A DNA stretch of 43,764 bases from a virus. This document shows, piece by piece, positions 22,026 through 30,257 of this stretch (position 1 is the stretch's first letter; each line of letters begins with the position of its first letter). The notes under the pieces were generated by a model. It had not been told where the DNA came from. It saw only the letters and a program-made list of their open reading frames with translations, and ran no database searches. Position numbers and translations under genes: made by a program. Location of the stretch: the IMG/VR virus record IMGVR_UViG_3300037069_001238, positions 1-43,764 of that record; one strand, written 5' to 3'.

Positions 22026-22922
22026 ATGCCAATCGGACTCATCACCGTCAACGACCAGACGATGCGGGAAGATGTCACGAACTTCATTACCAACATCGAC
22101 TTTGAAAGCACACCTTTCTACTCGAATCTTGGCGAAGCTCAAGCGACAAACACCCTGCACCAATGGTTGACTGACACCCTCGCAACCCCCGCTGCGAATG
22201 CCCAGCCAGAAGGTTACACAACAACCTATACTGACCGGACACCTCCAGTACGTTCAACAAACATTGTTCAGCTATTCGGCAAGGACGTTCGCGTATCGAA
22301 CACGGAAGCTCGTGTCTCGCATTACGGCCCAGATCCTTATGCCTACCAACTGAACAAGCGCATGAAGGAACTAGCTCGCGACATCGAGTTGGCCCTCATC
22401 GCCGGTACCCGCGCTTCAGGCGCTTCGGGCGTCGCCCGGCAGCTTGACGGCGCTATCGCCCTCATCTCTACTAACAAGACGGCTCGTGCTTCAGGCACCA
22501 CCTTCTCTGAGACTGAGTTCAACGATATGCTCCAGAACATCTTTGACAACGGTTCAGACGTATCCATCGACCGCGTGTTCACAGGTGCCTTCCTCAAGCG
22601 AGCCATCAGCGGCTTCACAGGTCAGAACACAACGAAGTTCACCGACGCTACGACTGGAAAAGTCTACAACTCGGTTAGCATCTATGAATCTGACTTCGGC
22701 ATCACCATGGTACACCTCGAACGAAACGTGCCTTCAACGGCAGGTTCACGAGGCATCCTCGGTGTTGACTCTAGCAAGTGGCGCGTAGCCTACCTCATCG
22801 ACGGCAAACCGCAGCACATCCCAATGGGTCTGCAAGGTTCTGCTAAGGTCGGCATCGTGGAGACAGAATTGACTCTCGAAGCTTTGGCTGAGAAGTCCAG
22901 CTGTTACCGCTCAGGCTACTAA
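22026..22922 (+). CDS. Major capsid protein, SU10-like (DUF5309), 298 aa
   Basis: The N-terminus (VTNFITNIDFESTPFYSNLG, then ATNTLHQWLTDTL) and the middle (KRMKELARDIELALIAGTRA, GVARQLDGAIALI) follow the DUF5309/SU10 pattern of HK97-fold capsid proteins. Relatives are best known from podoviruses such as SU10. SD AAAGGAAA precedes the start. A structured 108-bp intergenic sequence follows. Confidence 0.87.
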   Translation: MPIGLITVNDQTMREDVTNFITNIDFESTPFYSNLGEAQATNTLHQWLTDTLATPAANAQPEGYTTTYTDRTPPVRSTNIVQLFGKDVRVSNTEARVSHYGPDPYAYQLNKRMKELARDIELALIAGTRASGASGVARQLDGAIALISTNKTARASGTTFSETEFNDMLQNIFDNGSDVSIDRVFTGAFLKRAISGFTGQNTTKFTDATTGKVYNSVSIYESDFGITMVHLERNVPSTAGSRGILGVDSSKWRVAYLIDGKPQHIPMGLQGSAKVGIVETELTLEALAEKSSCYRSGY

Positions 22923-22954
22923 AAAACAAAACCAAGTAACAAACAGGAGTGGCC

Positions 22955-23006
22955 CAGCCCCACCGATAGCGCAGGTTCACCGCCGGAACGCTACGGGGAA
23001 GGGCTG
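22955..23006 (+). other. Nested stem-loop after the capsid gene
   Basis: CAGCCC (22955-22960) pairs with GGGCTG (23001-23006); inside, TAGC (22967-22970) pairs with GCTA (22990-22993) and GTTC (22975-22978) with GAAC (22986-22989). There is no T-tract, so it is more likely an mRNA-stabilising, processing or attenuating structure than a simple terminator. It separates the highly expressed capsid gene from the fibre-like genes. Confidence 0.55.
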
Positions 23007-23030
23007 CTCCCCCCAACCTAGGATTACACG

Positions 23031-23381
23031 ATGACGAAAATAGTAATGAAGCAGGGCACCTCCCGCACAGTCAACCTCACCTTTTTACAGAGCGATGGCG
23101 TTACGCCTATCGACCTGACCGGGGGCAAGGTGTACTTCACGGTGAACGCCAGCAACGCGCCGTCAAACGACACGTCGGCTGCCTTCCAAAAAACTATCAC
23201 TTCGTTTGTTAACCCTACTTCCGGCGCAGTCACCGTCAGCATAGTACCCACAGACACGTCGGGTCTCACGGCTGGAATCTATTATTACGACGCAAAGGCT
23301 ATCGAGGCGAGCGGCACGGAAGTCGCTAACGATACCGATGTTTTCCAGCTTAAACCCGCTATCACAAGGAGTATCTCATGA
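23031..23381 (+). CDS. BppU-like immunoglobulin-fold virion protein, 116 aa
   Basis: The pattern MKQGTSRTVNLTFLQSDG, IDLTGGKVYFTVN, then TSGLTAGIYYYDAKA resembles the N-terminal domain of baseplate upper proteins (BppU_N) and similar Ig-like domains on phage heads and tails. A single domain after the capsid gene may be a capsid decoration protein. Entirely beta-strand, no membrane segment. Confidence 0.72.
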   Translation: MTKIVMKQGTSRTVNLTFLQSDGVTPIDLTGGKVYFTVNASNAPSNDTSAAFQKTITSFVNPTSGAVTVSIVPTDTSGLTAGIYYYDAKAIEASGTEVANDTDVFQLKPAITRSIS

Positions 23382-23431
23382 TGCAGGAAGTAGACATAAC
23401 AGTAATCCCAAAGGAACAAGACAATGGCTAA
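23378..23431 (+). CDS. Possible 17-aa coupling peptide
   Basis: Begins MMQEVDITVIPKEQ, preceded by AAGGAG, with ATG overlapping the upstream TGA and its end overlapping the next start. It may serve only to couple translation. Confidence 0.35.
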   Translation: MMQEVDITVIPKEQDNG

Positions 23432-23780
23432 ATCAACTTACGCGATTAACGCGACCCTAAACGTATTCTTACGCAACACGGCGTACACGACCCCAACCAC
23501 GGTATATGTCGGTCTGCTCAGCGGCACGACTGAAGCCAGCGGCGGCTCGTATGCCCGTCAAGCTATCACCTTCGGCGCCCCATCGGGCGGCGTCTGTACC
23601 AGCACTAACGGCCAGACATTCACCAACATGCCTGCTATGACAGTAGACCACGTCGGCATCTACGATGCTTCCAGTGCTGGCAACCAGCTATACAACTCGT
23701 CAGTGACGACCTCTAAGACCACCAACGCGGGTGACACGGTTACAATCGCCACCGGCGGCATAACCGTAACCGAGAGCTAA
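23424..23780 (+). CDS. Tail-fibre-like small virion protein, 118 aa
   Basis: The pattern TTVYVGLLSGTTEASGGSYARQ, ITFGAPSGG, TFTNMPAMTVDHVGIYDASSAGNQLY, NAGDTVTIATGG is typical of a widespread family of phage fibre or head-surface proteins whose exact role is not settled. SD AAAGGAA lies inside the preceding short frame. Beta-rich, likely trimeric or decoration-type. Confidence 0.72.
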   Translation: MAKSTYAINATLNVFLRNTAYTTPTTVYVGLLSGTTEASGGSYARQAITFGAPSGGVCTSTNGQTFTNMPAMTVDHVGIYDASSAGNQLYNSSVTTSKTTNAGDTVTIATGGITVTES

Positions 23781-23781
23781 C

Positions 23782-24279
23782 ATGGCCTTCTTATATAAAG
23801 CCTTTAACGGCCCTAGTCCGACGACAGCAGCATTAGCTAAGGTGACGACCGGCACGGCGATAAAGACGCTGATGCAGATAGCCACCCCAAGTACTGAATC
23901 ACTCCGTATCGTGGAATGGGGCATCAGCTTTGACGGCTCCGCAGCGGCGACCCCGATTGAAGTTGAGCTGATTGACACGAACGTCGCGGCGACAGTCACA
24001 GCCTTTGTTGCGGCCGATATTGTGAAGCTGAACGCCCCGAACGACGTCGGCACGCTTATGACGCTCGGCACGGCAGCGTCGGGCTATACTTCCACGGCGG
24101 AAGGAACAATCACGAGTGCGCGTTTGCTGGATTACCAACTCATAGCCCCAACAGGTCAGTATATTATCCAGTACCCGTTAGGCCGTGAACCGGCAGTGGC
24201 CGCCTCACGCTTCCTGCGTATCCGCGTCACCGCTCCCGCAGCGGTCAATGCCGTGGCGTATATTTGCTGGGAAGAATAA
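23782..24279 (+). CDS. Hypothetical beta-rich virion protein, 165 aa
   Basis: Sits between two surface-type genes with 1- and 12-nt gaps. The protein is a beta-sandwich-like sequence (IVEWGISFDGSAAATPIEVEL, FLRIRVTAPAAV) of a type common in phage structural blocks. Probably a capsid- or fibre-associated protein; no enzymatic motif. Confidence 0.68.
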   Translation: MAFLYKAFNGPSPTTAALAKVTTGTAIKTLMQIATPSTESLRIVEWGISFDGSAAATPIEVELIDTNVAATVTAFVAADIVKLNAPNDVGTLMTLGTAASGYTSTAEGTITSARLLDYQLIAPTGQYIIQYPLGREPAVAASRFLRIRVTAPAAVNAVAYICWEE

Positions 24280-24291
24280 GGGTAGCCAGTA

Positions 24292-24993
24292 ATGGCACTT
24301 TCAGTCGTTCAATCGACCAGTTATAGTTCCGACACTAACACGTCTGGTACGGGGACGCTTGTTTTCAGCACGACCCCGACGCAGGGCAACTTGTTAGTCG
24401 TCGCCATGGGCTACGCCGGACCGAAACACCCATCCAGCGCCCCCTCCGGCTGGACGCAGCTCGACGACCTCGAAAACGGCACGAGCGCCTGGCTGACAAC
24501 TTACTACCATGTTGTCGGTGCGAGCGAAGCCAACAGTTATGCCTTCAACACGACGGGTGGAGACTTCCTCAGCGTCGTCGGCTATGAGATAACCGGTCAA
24601 GCCAGCAGTAGTTTCATCAACCAGCACGCCGTCGCAGCAGATAGTGCCGTTCCTCAAGCCACCCCATCGGTGACCCCAAGTGTGATGGGCTGTTTAGCGC
24701 TCGCTTTTGTGGCCTACAACGACGGGACGGGCATGAGTTCCACGCCTGCGACGATCGGCTCTGGCTGGACGATGGACCAAGATCCCTTACCGACCTACCA
24801 CTCGACGGTCGGGGCGCATATGAACAGCCTCACGACCGACACGACTACCCCTATCAGCGCGTCAGTAACATGGGGGACGGGTGATACTGATATTTCAAGC
24901 ACAATCCTGATTGCTCCCTCCGCCACTTCCTCATTCATCGCCCCCAAGCCGCTAATACTCCGCCAAGCCGTGAAGCGGTCTAACTTTTTCTAG
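24292..24993 (+). CDS. Beta-sandwich surface protein, 233 aa
   Basis: The opening (TGTLVFSTTPTQGNLLVVAMG, APSGWTQLDD, YEITGQASS) follows a repeated beta-jelly-roll pattern found in phage fibres and bacterial surface proteins and thought to bind carbohydrate. The C-terminus is basic (AVKRSNFF). The place in a run of surface genes supports a virion decoration or receptor-binding role. Confidence 0.68.
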   Translation: MALSVVQSTSYSSDTNTSGTGTLVFSTTPTQGNLLVVAMGYAGPKHPSSAPSGWTQLDDLENGTSAWLTTYYHVVGASEANSYAFNTTGGDFLSVVGYEITGQASSSFINQHAVAADSAVPQATPSVTPSVMGCLALAFVAYNDGTGMSSTPATIGSGWTMDQDPLPTYHSTVGAHMNSLTTDTTTPISASVTWGTGDTDISSTILIAPSATSSFIAPKPLILRQAVKRSNFF

Positions 24994-25002
24994 GAGTAAC
25001 CC

Positions 25003-25932
25003 ATGGCACGTCTCGGCAGAAGCCAACCATTCAGACCGCACATCGGCAAGTTCCGTTACGGGAACACCTATATCATCACTGCTACTATTACCGGCTCTTC
25101 CTCTGCTACCGGCGTTATAGCCGATAAAGAGATAATCACGGCGGGTATAACCGGCGGGAGTGCCGTCACCGCCGCTATTCTTGATACCGAAGCCGTCGCC
25201 TCAGCCATTACCGGCACCAGTTCTGTCACGGCAGTTATTCTTGACAAGGAGATTATCACCGCTTCCGTAACTGGCTCCAGCTCGATGACCGGAGTGATAA
25301 CCGATGCCGAGATCATCACGGCATCTATCACGGGCACGGGTAGCGGTACGGCCGTTATTAGCGACACCGAGATCATTACTGCCGCGATAGCAGGCAGTTC
25401 GTCCATGACCGGCAGCGTGGCGGCAATCTACCAGGTCGGCGCCCCCATATCTGGTAGCAGCTCAATGACTGCGGCCATTGGTGACACTGAAGCACTGGCG
25501 TCTTCCGTAACCGGCAGCAGCAGTCTGACTGCGGGCGTTGCTGACACTGAGTTAATCGCTGCTGTGATAAGTGGCTCTGCTTCCTTTAGCACCGTTATAT
25601 CTGACATTGAACAGATACTCGCTACCGTATCAGGGAGCAGTTCGATGACGGGGGCGATTGGTATAAGCGGCATGAGCGCCACCGTCTCTGGTTCCAGCAG
25701 CATGACGGGTGTCGTTTACATCCCGTTTATCCCAATAACCAACCTGGTAGTCATAGCTCCTCCAACGTCTACATTGCCGATAGTGGATACCCCACAGGTG
25801 GCAGAGAGCGTCATAGCGTCCCCCACGTCGCTCTCCGTAAGCCAAAGTCCTCCTATAGCTCTGACCGTCAGCGACCTACCGCCAGCTGGTATAACTGTCA
25901 TCCAACAGGCAGCCATTCCGGTCGCGGCCTAA
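25003..25932 (+). CDS. 20-residue-repeat virion surface protein, 309 aa
   Basis: After 28 residues, about eleven tandem units of 20 residues follow (residues 29 to about 250), each with the pattern (I/V)-S/T-G-S-S-S-M-T-x-x-I-x-D-x-E-I-x-x-A. This regular period suggests a beta-solenoid or fibre shaft. The final 60 residues are hydrophobic and Pro-rich. Such 'GSSSMT' repeats are known in phage structural proteins of unknown function. Codon choice varies between units, so the duplications are old. Confidence 0.75.
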   Translation: MARLGRSQPFRPHIGKFRYGNTYIITATITGSSSATGVIADKEIITAGITGGSAVTAAILDTEAVASAITGTSSVTAVILDKEIITASVTGSSSMTGVITDAEIITASITGTGSGTAVISDTEIITAAIAGSSSMTGSVAAIYQVGAPISGSSSMTAAIGDTEALASSVTGSSSLTAGVADTELIAAVISGSASFSTVISDIEQILATVSGSSSMTGAIGISGMSATVSGSSSMTGVVYIPFIPITNLVVIAPPTSTLPIVDTPQVAESVIASPTSLSVSQSPPIALTVSDLPPAGITVIQQAAIPVAA

Positions 25933-25938
25933 TTAACC

Positions 25939-25995
25939 TTTACAACTTTGTAATCGAGAGTTATATTGCAGATAGTAAGTGTTCGTAATTTGTTC
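25939..25995 (+). promoter_or_regulatory. Glycosylation-unit promoter with inverse GAACA operator
   Basis: TTTACA (25939-25944), a 17-bp spacer and TATATT (25962-25967), then TGTTC-GTAATT-TGTTC at 25980-25995 (the element on the other strand). Position relative to -10 matches the other units although the orientation is reversed, which argues for a DNA-level rather than RNA-level element. Confidence 0.75.
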
Positions 25996-26004
25996 ACCAT
26001 TACC

Positions 26005-26424
26005 ATGAAAAAAGCCAAGCAGGACGGGTTCACGCAAGACTTCCTTCAGGAAGCCAAGCACAAGGGAAGTGTTAAGTCGCTAGGCGAAGTCGTGGGACTA
26101 CCCGACAAAGAAGATTGGGTGAACATCTGCAACATGATCTCTATCTTTCGTATGGAGAGCGTCAAACACTACGGCTTCGACATTTTGGTGGATTGTATCG
26201 CCACTGGCAAGCGTGATTATGAACTATACGGCGGTAGGTACGATACCCAAGCCCCAGGCTACAACCTCGTAAATAAAGACTCGGCTATGCGCTACCACTT
26301 CGAATTGCCTGAAAGTTTTGTCCACTACATCGAACGGGCGTACCCATTAATGTTCACGAACAAAGACCACTACCACTGGTTTACAAAGAACTTTAGCGAA
26401 CTGAGCATCGCAGAACGGATATGA
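26005..26424 (+). CDS. Hypothetical 139-aa protein of the glycosylation unit
   Basis: Start at ATG 26005, because the longer frame (TTG at 25966) begins inside the -10 box and runs through the operator. Aromatic- and His-rich C-terminus (FVHYIERAYPLMF, DHYHWF). No family recognised. As first gene of the unit encoding a glycosyltransferase and a methyltransferase, it may take part in surface or virion modification. Confidence 0.6.
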   Translation: MKKAKQDGFTQDFLQEAKHKGSVKSLGEVVGLPDKEDWVNICNMISIFRMESVKHYGFDILVDCIATGKRDYELYGGRYDTQAPGYNLVNKDSAMRYHFELPESFVHYIERAYPLMFTNKDHYHWFTKNFSELSIAERI

Positions 26425-26428
26425 AGCC

Positions 26429-28813
26429 ATGCCAAATATGCCGCAAACACCACGAGCGGGGAACGCCATGCCTGTGAAACTAGCTCTCGCCATGATTGTC
26501 AAAGGGTCGGATGACGAGGCTGACCACCTCAAGCACTGCCTCACCAATGTCGCCCCATACGTGGACGGCATTTTTCTTAATATCAACACCAAGCCAGGGC
26601 ACAAGCCATCGGCAAAACTGATGCGTATCGCCAAGAGTTTCGAGGCGAACATTATCACGACGGAGTGGCACGACAACTTTGGAGAAGCGCGGAACGCAAA
26701 CCTCGACCAGATACCAGAGTTCTTTACATGGTGTATTTGGTGCGACACAGATGACACAATCGACAACCCGGAAAAGCTGAAAGAAGTGGCGCAGTCCTGC
26801 CAGAACTACGACGTGGTCATGGCCGATTACCTGTATGACACCGATGAAGAAGGCAACCCAACGGTTATCCATATGGTCGGCCGCATGTTCAAGAACAACG
26901 GCTCACAGGTTTGGAAAGGTAGAATACACGAAACGTTGATAGACACCCGTGCCTCCTCCCGTGCCGCCACCAAGGACTTTACCGTTATCCACCACGCCGA
27001 GAACGAACGCAAGGAGCGGAGCTTGGAGCGGAATATCAAGCTGCTCAAGGCGGAATTAGAAGACGAGGGGAATACCCCCGATCCCCGCACCCTCTACTAC
27101 CTAGGCAACACCTACCTCGACTACGGGGACTACGAGAACGCCAAGTTACTGTTAACCACCTACTTAGGTTTATCTGGCTGGGACGAGGAGCGCTGCGGCG
27201 CCGAGACGAAGCTGGGCCGTATCTACCTACAGGAGAACAACCACCTCGAAGCCAAGCGTCACTTCATGCTGGCTATCGGCGAGGACAACAGCGATCCCGA
27301 GCCGAGGGTGGAGATGGGGAGTTTGGAACTGGAGCTTAAGCAATTCCATAAAGCCCGGCGGTGGCTGGAAGAAGTGGAAAAGATGGAGCTGTCGCCCGGC
27401 GTCCTGGAACGCTGCCCCCTGACGACCACTTTCCGCACCTACCTGTTGCTGGCCGATACCTACGTCAACCTGGGCGGTTCGTTCTTAGAAAAAGCCCTGG
27501 TCTATGCCAAAAAAGCCGCCAAGTATAAGAAGAAGAACAAGCACATCAAAGAGTACGTGCAGATGATTGAGGGCGTCTTGGAGCAGAAGCGCCTGACCGA
27601 GTGCGTGGTTGAACTGGTTAAGCGCCTCAAGACCGACAAAGAAGACGACAAAGTAAAACCCTTGCTGGAAGCCCTGCCGAAAGTCCTAGAGGATAACCCT
27701 CTGATTATCCGTATGCGTGATACCGAACCGTTCGACTGGCCGGAGAAGTCCATAGTTATCTTCTGCGGTAACTCGGCCGATGAGTCGTGGGGGCCATGGA
27801 GTTTAGAGACGGGCATCGGCGGATCAGAAGAGGCGGTCATCCGATTAAGCAAACACCTCACCACCCAAGGGTATAAGGTGGTGGTCTATGCGAAACCAAT
27901 GGAACGAGCCGGGTTCATCGACGGCGTTATGTGGCGCAACTATTGGGAAGCCAACTTAAACGACAACTTCGACATCTTCATCGGCTGGCGTAATCCTGGC
28001 TTATTCGACCGGAAGTTCAGCGCCCATAAGACGTACTTATGGATGCACGATGTCGCTTCTGGCGGAGAGTTCACCAAGGAACGCCTCAGCCACATTACTA
28101 AGGTTATTCTGTTAAGCCAGTACCACCGTTCGCTTTTCCCGATGATACCCGACGAGCAAGTATTATTAAGCGCCAACGGCGTCGACCCCGAACAGTTTAC
28201 GCTATTCGACGGCACGGTAGAGCGTGACCCGCACAAGGTTTTCTACGGCTCCTCCCACGTCAGGGGATTACAGAACCTATACGATATATGGGAAGACGTG
28301 CGTAAGGCAGTCCCCGACGCCACATTAGATGTCTACTACGGACGTGGTACATACGACACCATCAATGCAGGGAACCCTGAACGGCTGAAATGGATGGACA
28401 ATATCCAGCAACGGGCCAAAGAACTGCCCGGCGTGACCGACCACGGCAAGGTAGGGCAAGATGAACTCGTAAGGCATATGTTTGAAAGCGGTGTGTGGGC
28501 TTACCCATGCCCATTCCCTGAGATATACGCGATTACCGCAGTCAAAGCTCAAGCCGCAGGATGCATCCCCGTGTGTACTGATTTTGCCGCACTCAATGAA
28601 ACGGTACAGTTTGGGTCGAAGTTACATATTCAGAGCGAGAATGGCAGTGGTATCATCGATGATCGCTTTATCGAAGATTACAAAAAGGCACTCATAGACA
28701 TACTCCTAGACCCCGAAAAGCAGGAAAGCCAACGTCGTAAAATGATGGAGTGGGCGAGGACTAACTCATGGGAAAGTGTGGCGTCCCAATGGGCAGTGGA
28801 ATTCGAGGCATGA
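26429..28813 (+). CDS. Two-domain glycosyltransferase, GT2 - TPR-like - GT-B, 794 aa
   Basis: Residues about 15-130 are a GT-A (family 2, SunS/TPR-associated) domain: LALAMIVKGSDD, EWHDNFGEARNANLD and the metal-binding DTDD (106-109). Residues about 215-410 are TPR-like helical pairs (LYYLGNTYLDYGDYENAK, LGRIYLQENNHLEAK). Residues about 440-794 are a GT-B domain of the GT4 type: TGIGGSEEAVIRLSKHL in the N-lobe, then CPFPEIYAITAVKAQAAG, the donor-site E...E region. One protein could add two sugars in succession. Likely targets are virion proteins encoded around it or host surface glycans. A second ATG at 26468 is possible as start. Confidence 0.87.
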   Translation: MPNMPQTPRAGNAMPVKLALAMIVKGSDDEADHLKHCLTNVAPYVDGIFLNINTKPGHKPSAKLMRIAKSFEANIITTEWHDNFGEARNANLDQIPEFFTWCIWCDTDDTIDNPEKLKEVAQSCQNYDVVMADYLYDTDEEGNPTVIHMVGRMFKNNGSQVWKGRIHETLIDTRASSRAATKDFTVIHHAENERKERSLERNIKLLKAELEDEGNTPDPRTLYYLGNTYLDYGDYENAKLLLTTYLGLSGWDEERCGAETKLGRIYLQENNHLEAKRHFMLAIGEDNSDPEPRVEMGSLELELKQFHKARRWLEEVEKMELSPGVLERCPLTTTFRTYLLLADTYVNLGGSFLEKALVYAKKAAKYKKKNKHIKEYVQMIEGVLEQKRLTECVVELVKRLKTDKEDDKVKPLLEALPKVLEDNPLIIRMRDTEPFDWPEKSIVIFCGNSADESWGPWSLETGIGGSEEAVIRLSKHLTTQGYKVVVYAKPMERAGFIDGVMWRNYWEANLNDNFDIFIGWRNPGLFDRKFSAHKTYLWMHDVASGGEFTKERLSHITKVILLSQYHRSLFPMIPDEQVLLSANGVDPEQFTLFDGTVERDPHKVFYGSSHVRGLQNLYDIWEDVRKAVPDATLDVYYGRGTYDTINAGNPERLKWMDNIQQRAKELPGVTDHGKVGQDELVRHMFESGVWAYPCPFPEIYAITAVKAQAAGCIPVCTDFAALNETVQFGSKLHIQSENGSGIIDDRFIEDYKKALIDILLDPEKQESQRRKMMEWARTNSWESVASQWAVEFEA

Positions 28814-29286
28814 TAATCCAGCTCACGCAAGGAAAGCAAACTTTAGTCGATGACGAAGACTATCCCTTCCTCTCTCAGTGGAAATGGCAATACGGTGCTA
28901 ATGGTTACGCTGTCCGTGACGAGTATTTAGGCAAGGTAAGTAATAGGTATATTAACCGTACCATCCTGATGCATAGGGTTTTGCTTAATGCCCCTCTGGA
29001 CATGGACGTAGACCACAAGAACCGTGACAAGCTGGACAATAGGAGGGCAAATCTTCGTCTAGCCACTAGGAGTCAAAACAGGGCGAATGTCAAACATGTA
29101 AGAAAGACTAATAGCGAACTCCCGATGGGCGTAACCTATAACCCCTCGGTAAGAAGTAAGCAGCCGTTCATGGCTCGCGTATGTTGTAACGGCAAGTCAT
29201 TCTTTCTGGGGAACTTCTACAGTGTTGACGAAGCATCAGCTGCATATCAGAAGAAGAAGGCGGAGCTTTTCGGAGAGTTCGCATGA
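28810..29286 (+). CDS. HNH homing endonuclease with AP2-like domain, 158 aa
   Basis: The start overlaps the stop of the glycosyltransferase (ATGA); a longer in-frame start at 28768 is less likely. HNH core: LMHRVLLN...MDVDHKNRDKLDNRRANLR. The C-terminal GVTYNPSVRSKQPFMARVCC...GNFYSVDEASAAY is an AP2-like DNA-binding module. Free-standing HNH-AP2 proteins are selfish elements that cut alleles lacking them. It is a paralogue of the protein at 30837-31334. Confidence 0.87.
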   Translation: MIIQLTQGKQTLVDDEDYPFLSQWKWQYGANGYAVRDEYLGKVSNRYINRTILMHRVLLNAPLDMDVDHKNRDKLDNRRANLRLATRSQNRANVKHVRKTNSELPMGVTYNPSVRSKQPFMARVCCNGKSFFLGNFYSVDEASAAYQKKKAELFGEFA

Positions 29287-29891
29287 GTTTCAATCGTGAA
29301 CTAGTCGCGCCCTTTGCCGACCACCTTGATTCGCTTGAGGAAGTGTATGAAGCAGCCCTAACTGCCAGCCAGGAACTACCAGAAGACTATATATTCCTTG
29401 AAACCGGAACCCGGGCAGGGGGTTCGGCGCTCGCCATTCTCCAAGCCATTAAAGATTCTGGTAAGGATAGGTGGTTCTTCACGGTAGACCCCTACGGCAT
29501 GAAACCGTATAAGACGGGGGAAGTAACGGCCAATACCCTCGATTACGGCGAAGACCACTACCGTTCAGCCATGAAAGCATTGGCGGATTACGCCTACGAT
29601 AACCGACTCTTACATTCCCACTTCCGTATGAAGTCGCTGGACTGGATGCGGGGTTTCGACACGAGCGAGTTTTGGTATGCGGGAAAGCTGCTGCAACCCA
29701 AGTTCGGTTTCGCCTATCTGGACGGCGACCATGACTCAGGGACAGTGGACGGGGAATATAAGTGGCTCACGGCGCACTCCCCAGAGTGTATGGTAGTGGT
29801 TGACGACGCACACTACCTGAACCGGCAAACCCTGTCCCTCGGAACCGTCCACAACGACCGTTTGTTTATAGGCGCCCCCCATGACGTATAA
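29283..29891 (+). CDS. Class I SAM-dependent methyltransferase (Methyltransf_24-like), 202 aa
   Basis: Motif I is FLETGTRAGGSALAIL (about residues 37-52), a glycine-rich SAM loop; VDPYG near residue 70 matches the acidic residue binding the ribose; AYLDGDHDSGTVDGEYKWL and VVVDDAHY (about 146-180) match the Methyltransf_24 pattern. Such enzymes often methylate sugars (O-methyltransferases), so with the glycosyltransferase upstream the pair could build methylated glycans. ATGA coupling with the HNH gene. Confidence 0.78.
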   Translation: MSFNRELVAPFADHLDSLEEVYEAALTASQELPEDYIFLETGTRAGGSALAILQAIKDSGKDRWFFTVDPYGMKPYKTGEVTANTLDYGEDHYRSAMKALADYAYDNRLLHSHFRMKSLDWMRGFDTSEFWYAGKLLQPKFGFAYLDGDHDSGTVDGEYKWLTAHSPECMVVVDDAHYLNRQTLSLGTVHNDRLFIGAPHDV

Positions 29892-30204
29892 CATGCACCC
29901 GACCCCCCAGGACATCCTGGTCAAAAAACTCTACCGCGTCTTTTACCTGCAAACGGAGCAGTACCTCATCACTTACAAACTGCTCTATATCTACAACTCC
30001 CTTGAGGCACCCGAAGCCGAACGGCTTGAGACTTTGAAGAAACTGCGCCGGGATTTCAGACGCTATTCCAACAGCCGTATCGTCGATCGGCTCTACGCAC
30101 GGGCTGAACACGAGAAACTGCTCGCAGGCGGCAGGTACGCCCCGCCGTCAGAGCGCCCCCCCATGCAGGAGCAGCAATACATTAGAGGTTGGAAGCTAGC
30201 CTAA
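29881..30204 (+). CDS. Hypothetical basic 107-aa protein
   Basis: Starts within the end of the methyltransferase gene. Helical and rich in Arg, Tyr and Leu (KLYRVFYLQTEQYLITYKLLYIYNSL split, then KKLRRDFRRYSNSRI). No family recognised. It is the last gene before the head-tail unit. Confidence 0.6.
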   Translation: MTYNMHPTPQDILVKKLYRVFYLQTEQYLITYKLLYIYNSLEAPEAERLETLKKLRRDFRRYSNSRIVDRLYARAEHEKLLAGGRYAPPSERPPMQEQQYIRGWKLA

Positions 30205-30244
30205 TATGGCTTTATAATGAGAATAGACGAACATAATACGAACA
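30189..30244 (+). promoter_or_regulatory. Adaptor/tail-unit promoter with GAACA operator
   Basis: TTGGAA (30189-30194), an 18-bp spacer and a perfect TATAAT (30213-30218), then GAACA-TAATAC-GAACA at 30229-30244, 13 nt before the ATG at 30258. The N6 is identical to that at 21311. Confidence 0.8.
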
Positions 30245-30257
30245 TAGACAGAAATAC

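Noticed and set aside
25003-25932. CRISPR-like array in the 60-nt periodic region
   Set aside because: The period is of protein origin (20-residue units in one open frame); DNA units differ too much to be CRISPR repeats.
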